DNA of 51,590 nucleotides from Candidatus Rokubacteria bacterium 13_1_40CM_68_15 (lineage in GTDB: Bacteria; Methylomirabilota; Methylomirabilia; Rokubacteriales; CSP1-6). Below the pieces are notes generated by a model. That model had not been told where the DNA came from. It searched no databases and saw only the letters and a list, made by a program, of their open reading frames with translations. Of this stretch, positions 7,850 through 16,632 are shown one piece after another; the first letter of the stretch is position 1, and every line of letters begins with the position of its first letter. The position numbers and the translations under genes were made by a program. The DNA lies in the NCBI GenBank assembly GCA_001917585.1, contig MNEG01000073.1, positions 1-51,590 of the forward strand, in the 5' to 3' direction.

Positions 7850-8839
7850 TTAGGACTTCTTCCGGTTCTTCAGCGCTTCAGGGTTCAGCGCGCGGGATGG
7901 CATCTTGCCGTCCAGATACGCGACGATGTTCTCGACCGCCTGTTTGAAGAAGATGTCGTACGCGTCGCTCGTGACGTAGCCGATGTGCGGGGTCAGCACG
8001 ACGTTGTCGAGCCCGAGCAGGGGATGGTTGCCGGGGAGCGGCTCCACGTCGAAGACGTCGAGCGCGGCGCCGGCGATGCGGTGATCACGAAGCGTCTTGA
8101 CCAGGGCGGACTCGTCCACGATCGGGCCTCGCGCGGTGTTGACGAGGTAGGCGGTCGGCTTCATGAGGGCCAGGTGGCGCGCGGTGATGAGACCGCGCGT
8201 CAGGTCGCTGAGCCGCGTGTGCACGGTCACCACGTCGCTCTCGGACATGAGCTGCTCGAGCGGCACGTACGTTGCGCCCGCGGCCGTCGCGCGATCGGCG
8301 GTGAGCGTCGGCCCCCACGCCAGCACCTTCATGCCCAGGAACGTGCCGAAGGCGGCGATCTTTCCACCGATGCGCCCGAGGCCCACGACGCCCAGCGTCT
8401 TCCCGGCAAGATCGATCCCCACCGTGGTCTGCCAGCGGCCCGTCCGCATCGCGCGATCTTCCTGGGGCAGGTGGCGCACGACGGCCAGGATCATGCCGAT
8501 GGTGTGCTCGATCGCCGAGACGCCGGACCCGCCGGTCTCGACGACGAGCACGCCGCGGCGCGTGGCGGCCGGAACATCGACGTGACCGGAGTTTCGACCG
8601 GTGATCGCGAGCAAGTCGAGGGCCGGCAGTCGGTCGAGCACCGATCCCGGGAAGCGCGTGCGCTCCCGGATCGGGATCACGATGCGGTACGGCTGCAGCC
8701 GCGCGAGCAGCGCATCCTCCGAAGTCACGGCGTCCTTGAAGAAATCCACGTCCACGCGGCCGCGGAGATGTTCCCAGTACGGCAGCTTCCGTACGACGTC
8801 CTGATAATCCTCGAGAACTGCCGCGCGGGGATTCGTCAC
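7850..8839 (-). CDS. D-2-hydroxyacid dehydrogenase family protein
   Basis: 329 residues. It probably reduces a 2-oxoacid, or oxidises a D-2-hydroxyacid, with NAD(P). It has the split substrate domain plus Rossmann domain of the family. Visible are the dinucleotide motif GVVGLGRIGG, the catalytic Arg in VNTARGPIVDE, the Glu in DVFDVEPLP, and the acid/base His in LTPHIGYVT. The N-terminal VLEDYQDVV matches a subgroup related to phosphoglycerate and glyoxylate dehydrogenases. The ATG overlaps the stop of the upstream membrane protein by four bases, so the two are co-translated. Substrate unknown. Confidence 0.88.
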   Translation of the reverse strand: MTNPRAAVLEDYQDVVRKLPYWEHLRGRVDVDFFKDAVTSEDALLARLQPYRIVIPIRERTRFPGSVLDRLPALDLLAITGRNSGHVDVPAATRRGVLVVETGGSGVSAIEHTIGMILAVVRHLPQEDRAMRTGRWQTTVGIDLAGKTLGVVGLGRIGGKIAAFGTFLGMKVLAWGPTLTADRATAAGATYVPLEQLMSESDVVTVHTRLSDLTRGLITARHLALMKPTAYLVNTARGPIVDESALVKTLRDHRIAGAALDVFDVEPLPGNHPLLGLDNVVLTPHIGYVTSDAYDIFFKQAVENIVAYLDGKMPSRALNPEALKNRKKS

Positions 8840-9732
8840 CAGTTGACCTCGCGGGCCAGCGAGACCTCGAACCGTGTGGTCGTTCCCACGACGCGAAGGC
8901 GCAGATCGGATCCGTCGCCGGGCGTCGGCACGCGCCCGCGATGGACGCCGGGCTCATTGGTCGGCTCGAGCGTGGCCAGTACGGGAGTGCCGTCGGCACG
9001 CGTCCCGACGAGCGTGACGTCGGCGCCGGTCACGGGACGATTGGTCTCATCGATCAGGCGGACGAAATACGCGGTCTCGTTGTTGCGGAGCCGCCGCGTC
9101 TGGACGTCCACGTTCACGCCCTTCACCTTGGCGCGGAAGCGCTCCGCCGTCGCTCCGGCCGGCAACGCATTGGCCTCGTCGCTGTCGGCAGGGCGGCGCG
9201 CGGCGGCGCCCGGCGCCGGGTCGGTCGGCCGCGCAGACCGCTCGCCGCGCGACGTGCTGCTGGCCGGCCGCTTGCTCTGGGAGGGCGACGGCAGGTCGGC
9301 CATCGGCGGCGGGCCGGAAACGCGTCCCAACAGATTCGTGACACGATTCTCGACGACCGAGAGCTTCTCGTCCATCTCGAGCTGGGTCTGATGCAGGGCA
9401 TCGCGGAGCCGTGCGATCTCGCGCGCCTGCTCGTCGAGCGCCGCCGTCGGCACGGCGGCCGGCGGCGGGGCCGGCGCCGCGGCCGCCGGCTGGGACCGCG
9501 GCACCGTGCGCGCGGGCAGCGCGACCACGGCCAGGAGCGCGGCGCCCGCGAAGCACACGGCGGCCACCGCGTGGCCGATGCGCGTCATGGCGAGTCGCCG
9601 CGCTTCGTCGTCGTCGACGTCGATCTCCCTGCTGCCAAAGCCGTAACGGATGACGAGCAGGCACATCAGGAAGGCCCCCACGCTGGTGAGGACGATGATG
9701 CCGGGAAGTGCGAATCGCGCAAGTCCTGCCAT
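8836..9732 (-). CDS. Membrane-anchored coiled-coil protein with C-terminal Ig-like domain, unknown function
   Basis: I do not recognise a named family. From ATG 9732 (ribosome-binding site GAGAGGAGA just upstream) it has 298 residues. There are two membrane segments (about 8-28 and 50-70), a Pro/Ala-rich linker, a heptad-like coiled coil (about 80-118), and a charged Ser/Arg/Pro-rich linker. A C-terminal beta-rich domain (about 190-298: NNETAYFVRLIDETNRPVTG...) resembles FixH/Ig-like extracytoplasmic folds. An in-frame start at 9825 would overlap the divergent aldo/keto reductase and is rejected. It overlaps the dehydrogenase start (ATGA). Confidence 0.65.
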   Translation of the reverse strand: MAGLARFALPGIIVLTSVGAFLMCLLVIRYGFGSREIDVDDDEARRLAMTRIGHAVAAVCFAGAALLAVVALPARTVPRSQPAAAAPAPPPAAVPTAALDEQAREIARLRDALHQTQLEMDEKLSVVENRVTNLLGRVSGPPPMADLPSPSQSKRPASSTSRGERSARPTDPAPGAAARRPADSDEANALPAGATAERFRAKVKGVNVDVQTRRLRNNETAYFVRLIDETNRPVTGADVTLVGTRADGTPVLATLEPTNEPGVHRGRVPTPGDGSDLRLRVVGTTTRFEVSLAREVNW

Positions 9733-9765
9733 TGCTCTCCTCTCACCTACGGGTAAGGGCGAGGG

Positions 9766-9771
9766 TACACT
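9766..9771 (+). promoter_or_regulatory. -10-like box TACACT, 7 nt before start codon
   Basis: TACACT ends 7 bases before the ATG of the aldo/keto reductase at 9779. No Shine-Dalgarno sequence lies between them. If this is a -10 element, transcription would begin at or next to the ATG, giving a leaderless mRNA. Similar boxes precede other genes here (23011, 31394 minus, 48970). Confidence 0.45.
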
Positions 9772-9778
9772 TCCTCGT

Positions 9779-10585
9779 ATGGAATCGCGAACTTTCGGGA
9801 AGACCGGCCTGACCGTGCCGGTCATCGGGATGGGGACGTGGCAGAGCTACGACGTCCGCGATCCGGCCGAGGTCCAGCCCGTGACCGACGCCGTCCTCGA
9901 GCGCGGCGCCACCTTCGTCGACACGTCGCCGATGTACGGCGCGGCCGAGCACGTCCTGGCCCGGACGCTCGGCGCGCGGCGGCGCGGCGTGATCGTCGCG
10001 ACCAAGGTCTGGGCCGGCTCCGCGCGCGAGGCCCGCGAGCAGATCCGCCGCGCGCTTCAGTGGTACGGCGGCGTGATCGACCTCTACCAGATCCACAACC
10101 TCGAGGCGTGGGAGACCCACCTGCCGTACCTCGAGGAGCTCAAGGCGCAGGGCAAGATCCGCGCGATCGGGATCACGCACTGGAGCTCGTCGCACTTCGC
10201 TCGGATGGCGACGATCGTCGAGACGGGACGCATCGAGGCGATCCAGATTCCGTACAACCCGCGCGAGCGCGAGGTCGAAGCCGAGCTGCTGCCGCTCGCC
10301 GGGGGTCGCGGCCTCGGCGTCGTCCTCATGCGTCCGCTCGAGAAGGGCGCCCTCGCGAGGACGGCGCCGCCCGCGCGCGAGCTGGGCTTCCTGGCCGACT
10401 ACGGCATCCGGACGTGGGCCCAGGCGCTGCTGAACTGGGGCGTGAGCGATCCCCGCGTGAGCGTGACCATCCCCGCCACCCGCGACGTCAAGCACGCGAT
10501 CGACAACTGCGAGGTGGGCGACGCGCGACGCTTCGATGCCGCTGCGCGCGATCGCGTCGCCGCGCTGGCCGCACGATGGCCGTAG
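9779..10585 (+). CDS. Aldo/keto reductase
   Basis: NAD(P)H-dependent oxidoreductase with a TIM-barrel fold, 268 residues. The catalytic tetrad is visible: Asp48 and Tyr53 in FVDTSPMYG, Lys76 in IVATKVWAG and His106 in LYQIHNLEA. The C-terminal cofactor region VTIPATRDVKHAIDN is also typical. ATG 9779 gives the usual MESRTFGKTGLTVPVIGMGT N-terminus. Longer in-frame starts would run into the divergent gene. Substrate unknown. Confidence 0.9.
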   Translation: MESRTFGKTGLTVPVIGMGTWQSYDVRDPAEVQPVTDAVLERGATFVDTSPMYGAAEHVLARTLGARRRGVIVATKVWAGSAREAREQIRRALQWYGGVIDLYQIHNLEAWETHLPYLEELKAQGKIRAIGITHWSSSHFARMATIVETGRIEAIQIPYNPREREVEAELLPLAGGRGLGVVLMRPLEKGALARTAPPARELGFLADYGIRTWAQALLNWGVSDPRVSVTIPATRDVKHAIDNCEVGDARRFDAAARDRVAALAARWP

Positions 10586-10697
10586 GAGCCGAGCGACCCG
10601 AGCGGGCCGCTGTGCGAGCCGCAGGGCGTCCGGGGCTGGGGCCCCGAGCCCGAGGCGCGCGGACTTTGGAATTCCGCCAGTCGCGAGGCCATACGAC

Positions 10698-11396
10698 ATG
10701 ATCGTCCGGGTCGGGACGTCGGGCTACAACTACAACGAGTGGAAGGGCTCGTTCTATCCCGCGGACTTGCCAGGGAGCAGGATGCTGGCCTTCTACGCCG
10801 AGCGCTTCGACACCGTCGAGATCAACGCCACCTTCTACCGGATGCCGACACCGAAGACGCTGGCGGGTTGGGCGGCGGGCACGCCCGCCCCCTTCGTTTT
10901 CGCGCTGAAGGCCCCGCAGCGCATCACGCACTTCGCGCGGCTGCGCAACGTCGACGAGCCGGTGCGCTATTTCGTGGACGCGGCGCAGACGCTCGGGGCC
11001 AAGCTCGGTCCGATCCTCTTCCAGCTGCCCCCGAACTTCGCGCGCGACCTCGCCCGCCTCGCCGACCTGCTGGCGCTGCTGCCGCCCGGCCTGCGCTGCG
11101 CGATGGAGTTCAGGCACGACTCGTGGTTCGACGACGACGTGTACGAGCGCCTGCGCGGCCGCAACGTGGCGCTCTGCATCGCCGACACCGAGAAGGGGAC
11201 GACGCCCCTCGTCGCCACCGCCGACTTCGGCTATCTACGCCTGCGCGACGAGGGGTATGGCGACGACGAGCTGAGCCGCTGGGTCGACGCCATCCACGCC
11301 CAGCCCTGGCAGGGCGCGTGGGTCTACTTCAAGCACGAGGAGTCCGGAACGGGCCCCGCGTTCGCCAGGCGGCTACTAGACGAGCTAGGACGCTGA
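10698..11396 (+). CDS. DUF72 family protein (YecE-like)
   Basis: 232 residues from ATG 10698. DUF72 features are VGTSGYNYNEWKGSFYP at the N-terminus, FDTVEINATFYRMP, FALKAPQRITH and EFRHDSWF, in a TIM-barrel-like order. The biochemical role of the family is not established. Upstream open sequence in frame belongs to the end of the aldo/keto reductase and is excluded. The last 68 bases overlap the antisense 3' end of the small zinc protein. Confidence 0.88.
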   Translation: MIVRVGTSGYNYNEWKGSFYPADLPGSRMLAFYAERFDTVEINATFYRMPTPKTLAGWAAGTPAPFVFALKAPQRITHFARLRNVDEPVRYFVDAAQTLGAKLGPILFQLPPNFARDLARLADLLALLPPGLRCAMEFRHDSWFDDDVYERLRGRNVALCIADTEKGTTPLVATADFGYLRLRDEGYGDDELSRWVDAIHAQPWQGAWVYFKHEESGTGPAFARRLLDELGR

Positions 11397-11640
11397 GAAC
11401 GCCACGAAGCATGGGTTCCCCGGGGAACCGGTCCAGGGACGCGGCGGGACCAGCGCAAGTCGTGCAGATGATCGCTTTGTGTCGGGCCGCGCGCAGCGTC
11501 TTGGAGTTGCGGAACCTGACGTGCAACAAACACGTGGCCCGGCGACAGCGCGAGCAGAGCCCACCGTCGTACGACGGAAACCTCTCGGAGCAAACGTGAC
11601 ACTGCCAGAGGAGCGAGTCGGCAACGCTGAGGTTCTTCAT
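11329..11640 (-). CDS. Small zinc protein with eight-ligand cross-brace motif, coupled to ligD
   Basis: 103 residues. Eight metal ligands are spaced as in FYVE/RING-like cross-brace fingers: C14-x2-C17, C29-x2-C32, C37-x2-H40 and C59-x2-C62. This predicts two zinc sites in residues 14-62. The C-terminal 40 residues are basic and partly hydrophobic. The ATG overlaps the ligD stop (ATGA) and an AGGAGG ribosome-binding site lies at 11653-11648 on the minus strand, so expression is coupled to LigD. The last 68 bases are antisense to the DUF72 gene. No named function; a role in DNA-end repair is inference from position only. Confidence 0.72.
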   Translation of the reverse strand: MKNLSVADSLLWQCHVCSERFPSYDGGLCSRCRRATCLLHVRFRNSKTLRAARHKAIICTTCAGPAASLDRFPGEPMLRGVLSVLARLVAAWRTRGPFRTPRA

Positions 11641-13595
11641 AGACGTTCCTCCTCCCTCTTCTTCGATATTCGCCTGAGTGCCCTCTCCAAATCAAATCCG
11701 GCGCCAAGCACCGGGGCCATCGGATCCTTCATCTCGCTGAATCGCCTGGGCACCGTCTTCATCGTGAAGCGCTTGGGATCGAGCCTCGCCGTGACCTCGT
11801 CCCACCTCAACGGGCAGGAGACCGGCGCGCCGGGAAGGGGACGCACCGCGAACGGCGCGACGATCGTCTGGCCGGGGCCGTTCTGGCCGAAGTCGACGTA
11901 GACCTTGCCGCCGCGCTCGTGGAGCGGCCGTGCCACGGTGGCGATCTTCGGCTCGCGGCTGACGGCCATCGTCGCGATGATCTCGGCAAACGCGCGCGCC
12001 TCCTCGTAGGAATACCGCGCGCCGAGCCCGACGAGGACGTGGAGTCCCGTCTTGCCCGATGTCTTCACATAGCTCGGCACGCCGATCTCGTCCAGGATGC
12101 CGCGCACCGTCTGGGCGATCCGGACGACGTGAGTGAAGGGCGCCCCCTTCGGATCGAGATCGAGGACGGCCCAGTCCGGGCGGTCGAGCGAGCCGGCCCG
12201 CGACGCCCACAGGTGGATCGGGATCGTGCCGAGGTTCGCCAGGTAGCGGAGCGTCTCGACGTCATCGGCCACCACGTAATCGATGTCGCGCGGCGGCGTG
12301 GTCGAGCGGATCCGGACGGTCCGCACCCAGTCGGGAACGAAGTCGGGTGTGTCCTTCTGAAAGAACGACTTGCCGGCGATGCCATCGGGATAGCGCACCA
12401 GCACCAGCGGTCGATCCTTGAGATAGGGCAGCATCAGCGGTGCGATCGTCTCGTAATAGGCGACCAGATCGCCCTTCGTGTAGCCGTCCTCGGGCCAGAA
12501 GACCTTGTCGGCGCGGGTGATCTTCACGCGCCCCGGCGCGTCGTTCTTCGTCTGCGGCGTCCTGGCGGCCTGGCCCGTCGGCATGGCGACCTCACGCTTG
12601 CAATCCTGCGGCCTTTTGTCGTCGCGGAGCCCGAGGAAGGCGGGATGGCGGAGGCCACCGTCGTCCGTCCACTCCGTGAAGCGCACCTCGGCGACCAGCC
12701 TCGGCTCGACCCAGTGATGACCGCGGCCCGTCGGCGTGCCGACGTCGAACGGTGAGCGCGCGCGCTCGAGCGGCTTGAGGCGGTCCCAGATGCGCTTCAG
12801 CGACTTGGCGTCGAAGCCCGTGCCGACCTTGGAGACGTACACGAGGCGCTCGCCCTCGTAGACGCCGAGATGGAGGGCGCCGAAGTAGGAGCGGCCACCT
12901 TGAGGATCGGTGTAGCCACCGATCACGAACTCCTGCCGGCGCTGGCACTTGATCTTGAGCCAGTCGCGCGAGCGGCCGCTTCGATACGGCCCGTCGGCCT
13001 TCTTGGCGATGATGCCCTCGAGGTGCCTGGCGTCGCAGGCGTGAAAGAACTCCTCACCGCGCTCCTCGACGTGAGCGCTGTAGGCGAGCACGCCGTGGCC
13101 CCGGGGGATCAGGAGCTCCAGGAGCTGCTTGCGCTCGCGCAGCGGCACGTCCCGGAGATCGTAGCCGTCGAGCTCGAGACAGTCGAAGAACGCGGCGCTC
13201 ACGGGAACCTGCCGGCGACCGACCGCGACGTCGCCGGCCTGCGACAATCCCATGCGGCCTTGCAGGCGCTGGAACGAGCTGCGGCCGTGCTCGTCGAAGG
13301 CGACGACCTCGCCGTCGAGCACGAAGCGCGCGACGGGCAGTGCGGCCAGCGCCTCGACGATCTCGGGATAGCGCCCGGTGAAGTCCTGGCCGCTGCGGCC
13401 ATAGAGCCGTACGCGCTTGCCGGCACGCTCGGCCAGGACGCGCACGCCGTCGTACTTGATCTCGAAGAGCCACTCGCGGCCGGAGAACGGCTGATCGACG
13501 AGCGTGGCCAGCATCACGGGCTGCCTGGCCGCGTCCACGTGCCGCCGCGGCGCGCCCAGCGACTCCAGCCGATCGCGCAACGTATCGGTGCTCAC
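11637..13595 (-). CDS. ligD: ATP-dependent DNA ligase LigD (ligase plus polymerase domains)
   Basis: Bacterial non-homologous end-joining enzyme, 652 residues. The ligase comes first: adenylated Lys47 in FEIKYDG, then LDGEVVA, LEGIIAKKADGPY and DWLKIKC, followed by an OB domain to about 310. The AEP polymerase/primase domain follows (about 350-640), with LDLDPKG metal ligands and KTSGKTGLHV. The N-terminal phosphoesterase domain found in some LigD proteins is absent. GTG 13595 is chosen because earlier starts (such as ATG 13679) would overlap divergent ku. ligD and ku share a 67-base divergent region. Confidence 0.93.
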   Translation of the reverse strand: MSTDTLRDRLESLGAPRRHVDAARQPVMLATLVDQPFSGREWLFEIKYDGVRVLAERAGKRVRLYGRSGQDFTGRYPEIVEALAALPVARFVLDGEVVAFDEHGRSSFQRLQGRMGLSQAGDVAVGRRQVPVSAAFFDCLELDGYDLRDVPLRERKQLLELLIPRGHGVLAYSAHVEERGEEFFHACDARHLEGIIAKKADGPYRSGRSRDWLKIKCQRRQEFVIGGYTDPQGGRSYFGALHLGVYEGERLVYVSKVGTGFDAKSLKRIWDRLKPLERARSPFDVGTPTGRGHHWVEPRLVAEVRFTEWTDDGGLRHPAFLGLRDDKRPQDCKREVAMPTGQAARTPQTKNDAPGRVKITRADKVFWPEDGYTKGDLVAYYETIAPLMLPYLKDRPLVLVRYPDGIAGKSFFQKDTPDFVPDWVRTVRIRSTTPPRDIDYVVADDVETLRYLANLGTIPIHLWASRAGSLDRPDWAVLDLDPKGAPFTHVVRIAQTVRGILDEIGVPSYVKTSGKTGLHVLVGLGARYSYEEARAFAEIIATMAVSREPKIATVARPLHERGGKVYVDFGQNGPGQTIVAPFAVRPLPGAPVSCPLRWDEVTARLDPKRFTMKTVPRRFSEMKDPMAPVLGAGFDLERALRRISKKREEERL

Positions 13596-13662
13596 CGCAA
13601 TACGTTGTGGGCCGAAAGGTTCGCGAAGCGAGTCGTCACCGGTGGTACTCTCTGCCCATACT

Positions 13663-14547
13663 ATGCCTCCACATTCCATCGGCTCCGGGACGATCTCCTT
13701 CGGGCTGGTCTCGATCCCCGTGCGGCTGTACACGGCGACGTCGCCGCAGAACGTGTCGTTCAACCTCTTGCACGCCAAGTGCGGCTCGCGCATCCGCCAG
13801 CAGACGTTCTGTCCCGTGTGCAACACGACGGTGGACCGGAACGAGCTGGTGCGGGGCTACGAGTTCGCCAAGGACCAGTACGTCCGGATCGCCGACGACG
13901 AGCTGAAGAAGCTGGAGGGCGAGGCATCCCAGGTGATCGACATCACCGAGTTCGTCCCGCTCGCACAGGTCGACCCCATCTACTTCGAGCGCACCTATTA
14001 CGTCGGTCCCGACAAGGGCGGTGAGAAGGCCTACCGCCTGCTCGCTGACGCGCTCGCCCAGAGCGAGCGGGTGGCCCTGGCCAAGTTCGTCATGCGCGGC
14101 AAGGAGAGCCTGGTGCTCATCCGTTCCGCGCAGGGCGGCCTCATGCTCCACACCATGTACTTTGCCGACGAGGTGCGCGACTTCGGCGAGGTCGACAAGG
14201 GAGCGTCGGCCAAGGTGCGCGAGAACGAGCTCAAGCTCGCGCTCCAGCTCGTCGAGGGCCTGGCCGCGGACGAGTTCGATCCCCGCCGCTACGAGGACGA
14301 GTACCGCCAGCGCGTGCAGGACCTGATCCAGAAGAAGGTCGAAGGTCAGGAAGTGACGACGGCGGCGCCCGCCCCGCCGCGCGCCCAGGTCATCGATCTG
14401 ATGGAGGCGTTGAAGGAAAGCCTGGCCAAGCGAGTTCCGTCCGGCGAGCGCAAGCCTCCGGCCAAGGCCGCGCCCAAGCGCGCCGAGGCGGCGCCAGCGC
14501 CGGCGCGGGCCACCGCCGCGAAGAAGGCTCAGGGCGGCAAGAAATAG
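13663..14547 (+). CDS. ku: DNA end-binding protein Ku
   Basis: Homodimeric ring that binds double-strand ends and recruits LigD. 294 residues from ATG 13663. The family core is GSGTISFGLVSIPVRLY at the start, CPVCNTTVDRNELVRGYEF and SLVLIRSAQGGLMLHTMY. After the core (about 260) comes a Lys/Ala/Pro-rich tail (KAAPKRAEAAPAPA...), which in other Ku proteins helps DNA binding. It is divergent from ligD. A TACTCT sequence at 13646-13651 might serve as its -10 box. lepB begins two bases after its stop. Confidence 0.95.
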   Translation: MPPHSIGSGTISFGLVSIPVRLYTATSPQNVSFNLLHAKCGSRIRQQTFCPVCNTTVDRNELVRGYEFAKDQYVRIADDELKKLEGEASQVIDITEFVPLAQVDPIYFERTYYVGPDKGGEKAYRLLADALAQSERVALAKFVMRGKESLVLIRSAQGGLMLHTMYFADEVRDFGEVDKGASAKVRENELKLALQLVEGLAADEFDPRRYEDEYRQRVQDLIQKKVEGQEVTTAAPAPPRAQVIDLMEALKESLAKRVPSGERKPPAKAAPKRAEAAPAPARATAAKKAQGGKK

Positions 14548-14549
14548 CT

Positions 14550-15110
14550 GTGGCGCGAGCCGTCTGGCTCGTCTTCCTCGTCCTGCTCATCGCCGTCGTC
14601 GTCGCCATTCCCTTCGGCATCCGCCAGCGCTACGAGGGCTTCTCGGTTCCCTCGGCGTCGATGGTGCCCACACTGCTACCCGGCGATTACATCCTCGTCG
14701 ACAAGTCGGTGCGCGATCCCGCGCGAGGCGATCTGATCGTCTTCGTCGACGCGGCCGACGCCACCCAACTCCTGGTCAAGCGCGTGGTCGGCCTGGGCGG
14801 TGAGGACGTACACCTGGCCGGACGGCAGGTGTTCGTCGACTGCGCTCCGGCGACGTCCGGCTGCCAGGCACTGGCCGAGCCCTACGCCGACTTCACCGAC
14901 AAGCCGGTCGCGCCCGACAAGTCCGGGATGTGGCACGTGCCGGCCGGCCGCTTCTTCGTGATGGCCGACAACCGCAACGCGGGTGAGGACAGCCGTCACT
15001 ACGGCACCGTGCGCTGGCAACAGATCACGGGCCGGCCCTTCCTGATCTACTGGTCGTCCGACCCCGCCGGCGGCATTCGCTGGAGCCGCGTCGGGTCGCG
15101 AATTCATTAG
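14550..15110 (+). CDS. lepB: Signal peptidase I
   Basis: Membrane-bound serine protease that removes export signal peptides, 186 residues. One N-terminal membrane anchor (4-22). Catalytic Ser37 sits in VPSASMVPTL (box B) and Lys77 in LLVKRVVGLGGE (box D). Box C (GDYILVDK) and box E (MADNRNAGEDSRHYG) are present. GTG 14550 follows the ku stop by two bases. An additional signal peptidase may exist elsewhere in the genome; linkage to ku is probably fortuitous. Confidence 0.93.
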   Translation: MARAVWLVFLVLLIAVVVAIPFGIRQRYEGFSVPSASMVPTLLPGDYILVDKSVRDPARGDLIVFVDAADATQLLVKRVVGLGGEDVHLAGRQVFVDCAPATSGCQALAEPYADFTDKPVAPDKSGMWHVPAGRFFVMADNRNAGEDSRHYGTVRWQQITGRPFLIYWSSDPAGGIRWSRVGSRIH

Positions 15111-15170
15111 AAGCGGCCCGCAAAACTCGAAGCAGCCCGGCAAACTCCCGGCGCCCTCGAACGGGCGTGT

Positions 15171-15176
15171 TAATAT
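15171..15176 (+). promoter_or_regulatory. Possible -10 box (TAATAT) for ABC importer operon
   Basis: TAATAT is the most A+T-rich hexamer in the 121-base gap before the binding-protein gene, 56 bases before its ATG. A CGCCC/GGGCG hairpin at 15152-15167 precedes it, which could end the ku-lepB transcript. No convincing -35 box. Confidence 0.3.
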
Positions 15177-15231
15177 TCCCCCCCGTCACCGGTTCGCGCC
15201 GTCCATCTTCCTAGCCGAGGAGGACCTGTCG

Positions 15232-16626
15232 ATGCGCCTCTGGATGTGCCTCGTACTCCTGATCACCGTCCTCATGACCCCGGTGGCTCCGGCGCTCGCC
15301 GCCGACAAGCTGGTGGTGTGGTGGAACAAGGGCTACTACCCCGAAGAAGACGCGGCGATGCAGAAGATCGTCAAGGACTTCGAGGCCAAGCACAAGGTCG
15401 AGGTCGATCTCTCCTTCACCGCACAGGAAGATCTCGTCAAGAAGGAGACGGCCGCGCTCATCGCCGGCCGCGGTGGCGACGTGATGTTCTGCTTCTACAA
15501 CGACTGGCAGATCGTGCCCAAATTCGGCTGGGACGACAAGCTGGCCGACATGTCCGACGTGATCAAGACGCTCGAGCCCCGTTACAACAAGAAGATGCTC
15601 GAGGTCGCCTACGTCATGAACAACCGCCTCAAGAAGCGCGCGTACTACGGCGTGCCCATCGAGGCTCAGACCATGCACATCCACTACTGGCGCGACCTCC
15701 TCAAGGAGGCGGGGCTGGAGGACGATCCGGCCAAGATCCCGATGAAGTGGGACGACTACTGGGGCCACTGGAAGAAGGCCCAGGACGCTCTCCGTAAGAA
15801 GGACGCGGCCAAGTACGGCAAGCTCTACGGCGTCGGGATGACGGAATCGACGCGTGCCACCGACACGCTCTACAACTTCGAGATGGCGCTGCTGTCGTAC
15901 AACGGCGAGCTGCTCGACAAGAACGGCAAGATCGTGGCCGGCGATCCCAAGAATCGCGAGGCCATCATCAAGACGCTGAAGTGGTTCAGCGACCTGTTCA
16001 CGTCCGGCTACGTGCCGCCCGACGCGACGAACTGGACCGACGGCGACAACAACGCCGGCTTCCACAGCAAGAGCATCGTGATGACGCCGAATCCGTCGCA
16101 GTCGATCCCGGCCGCCCAGTTCTTCAACAAGGAGGATCCGCAGAAGGACAACTACTTCAACAAGATGGGGACGATCGAGTGGCCGGACGGTCCCGACGGC
16201 AAGAAGGCGCGCTATCTCTCGGCGGTGAAGACCATCGTCGTCCCCAAGTACAGCAAGCACCAGCCGCTGGCCAAGGAGTTCATCAAGTTCGTGCTCGAGC
16301 CGGAACGCTTCATGGAGTACATCAAGGCCGCCAACGGCCGCTGGTTCCCGGCCTTCACCGACCTGGCCCACGACCCCTTCTGGCGGACGGGCCACAAGGG
16401 CCCCCGGGGCGAGAAGGACAACCACATCCCGGTGGCGACGACGATCTTCCTCGAGCGCGACAACAAGGTCTTCGAGCACTACAAGCACCCGGCCTACTCG
16501 GTGGTCTACGACGAGAATCTGTGGGGCAAGGCCATGGCGCGCATCGCCATCGAGAAGTGGACGGTGGAGAAGGCCACCGACGAGGCGATCGAGCGCATGA
16601 AGGCGATCTTCGCCCAGTACAAGTAG
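15232..16626 (+). CDS. Extracellular solute-binding protein of carbohydrate-type ABC importer
   Basis: 464 residues. A signal peptide (1 to about 23, ending PALA) leads to the mature start at about AADKLVVWWNKG. The body has the family-1 (MalE/UgpB-like) pattern: FEAKHKVEVDLSF, GRGGDVMF and FVLEPERFMEYIK. It should deliver a sugar, glycoside or polyol to the two permeases downstream. A strong GAGGAGGA ribosome-binding site precedes ATG 15232. It is unusually Lys-rich for this window. Substrate not predictable. Confidence 0.87.
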   Translation: MRLWMCLVLLITVLMTPVAPALAADKLVVWWNKGYYPEEDAAMQKIVKDFEAKHKVEVDLSFTAQEDLVKKETAALIAGRGGDVMFCFYNDWQIVPKFGWDDKLADMSDVIKTLEPRYNKKMLEVAYVMNNRLKKRAYYGVPIEAQTMHIHYWRDLLKEAGLEDDPAKIPMKWDDYWGHWKKAQDALRKKDAAKYGKLYGVGMTESTRATDTLYNFEMALLSYNGELLDKNGKIVAGDPKNREAIIKTLKWFSDLFTSGYVPPDATNWTDGDNNAGFHSKSIVMTPNPSQSIPAAQFFNKEDPQKDNYFNKMGTIEWPDGPDGKKARYLSAVKTIVVPKYSKHQPLAKEFIKFVLEPERFMEYIKAANGRWFPAFTDLAHDPFWRTGHKGPRGEKDNHIPVATTIFLERDNKVFEHYKHPAYSVVYDENLWGKAMARIAIEKWTVEKATDEAIERMKAIFAQYK

Positions 16627-16632
16627 CCGGCG

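Noticed and set aside
13504..13662. Longer ku start at 13504
   Set aside because: The added residues are non-homologous and overlap the antisense ligD start; the MPPHSIGSGTISFG start is the family standard.
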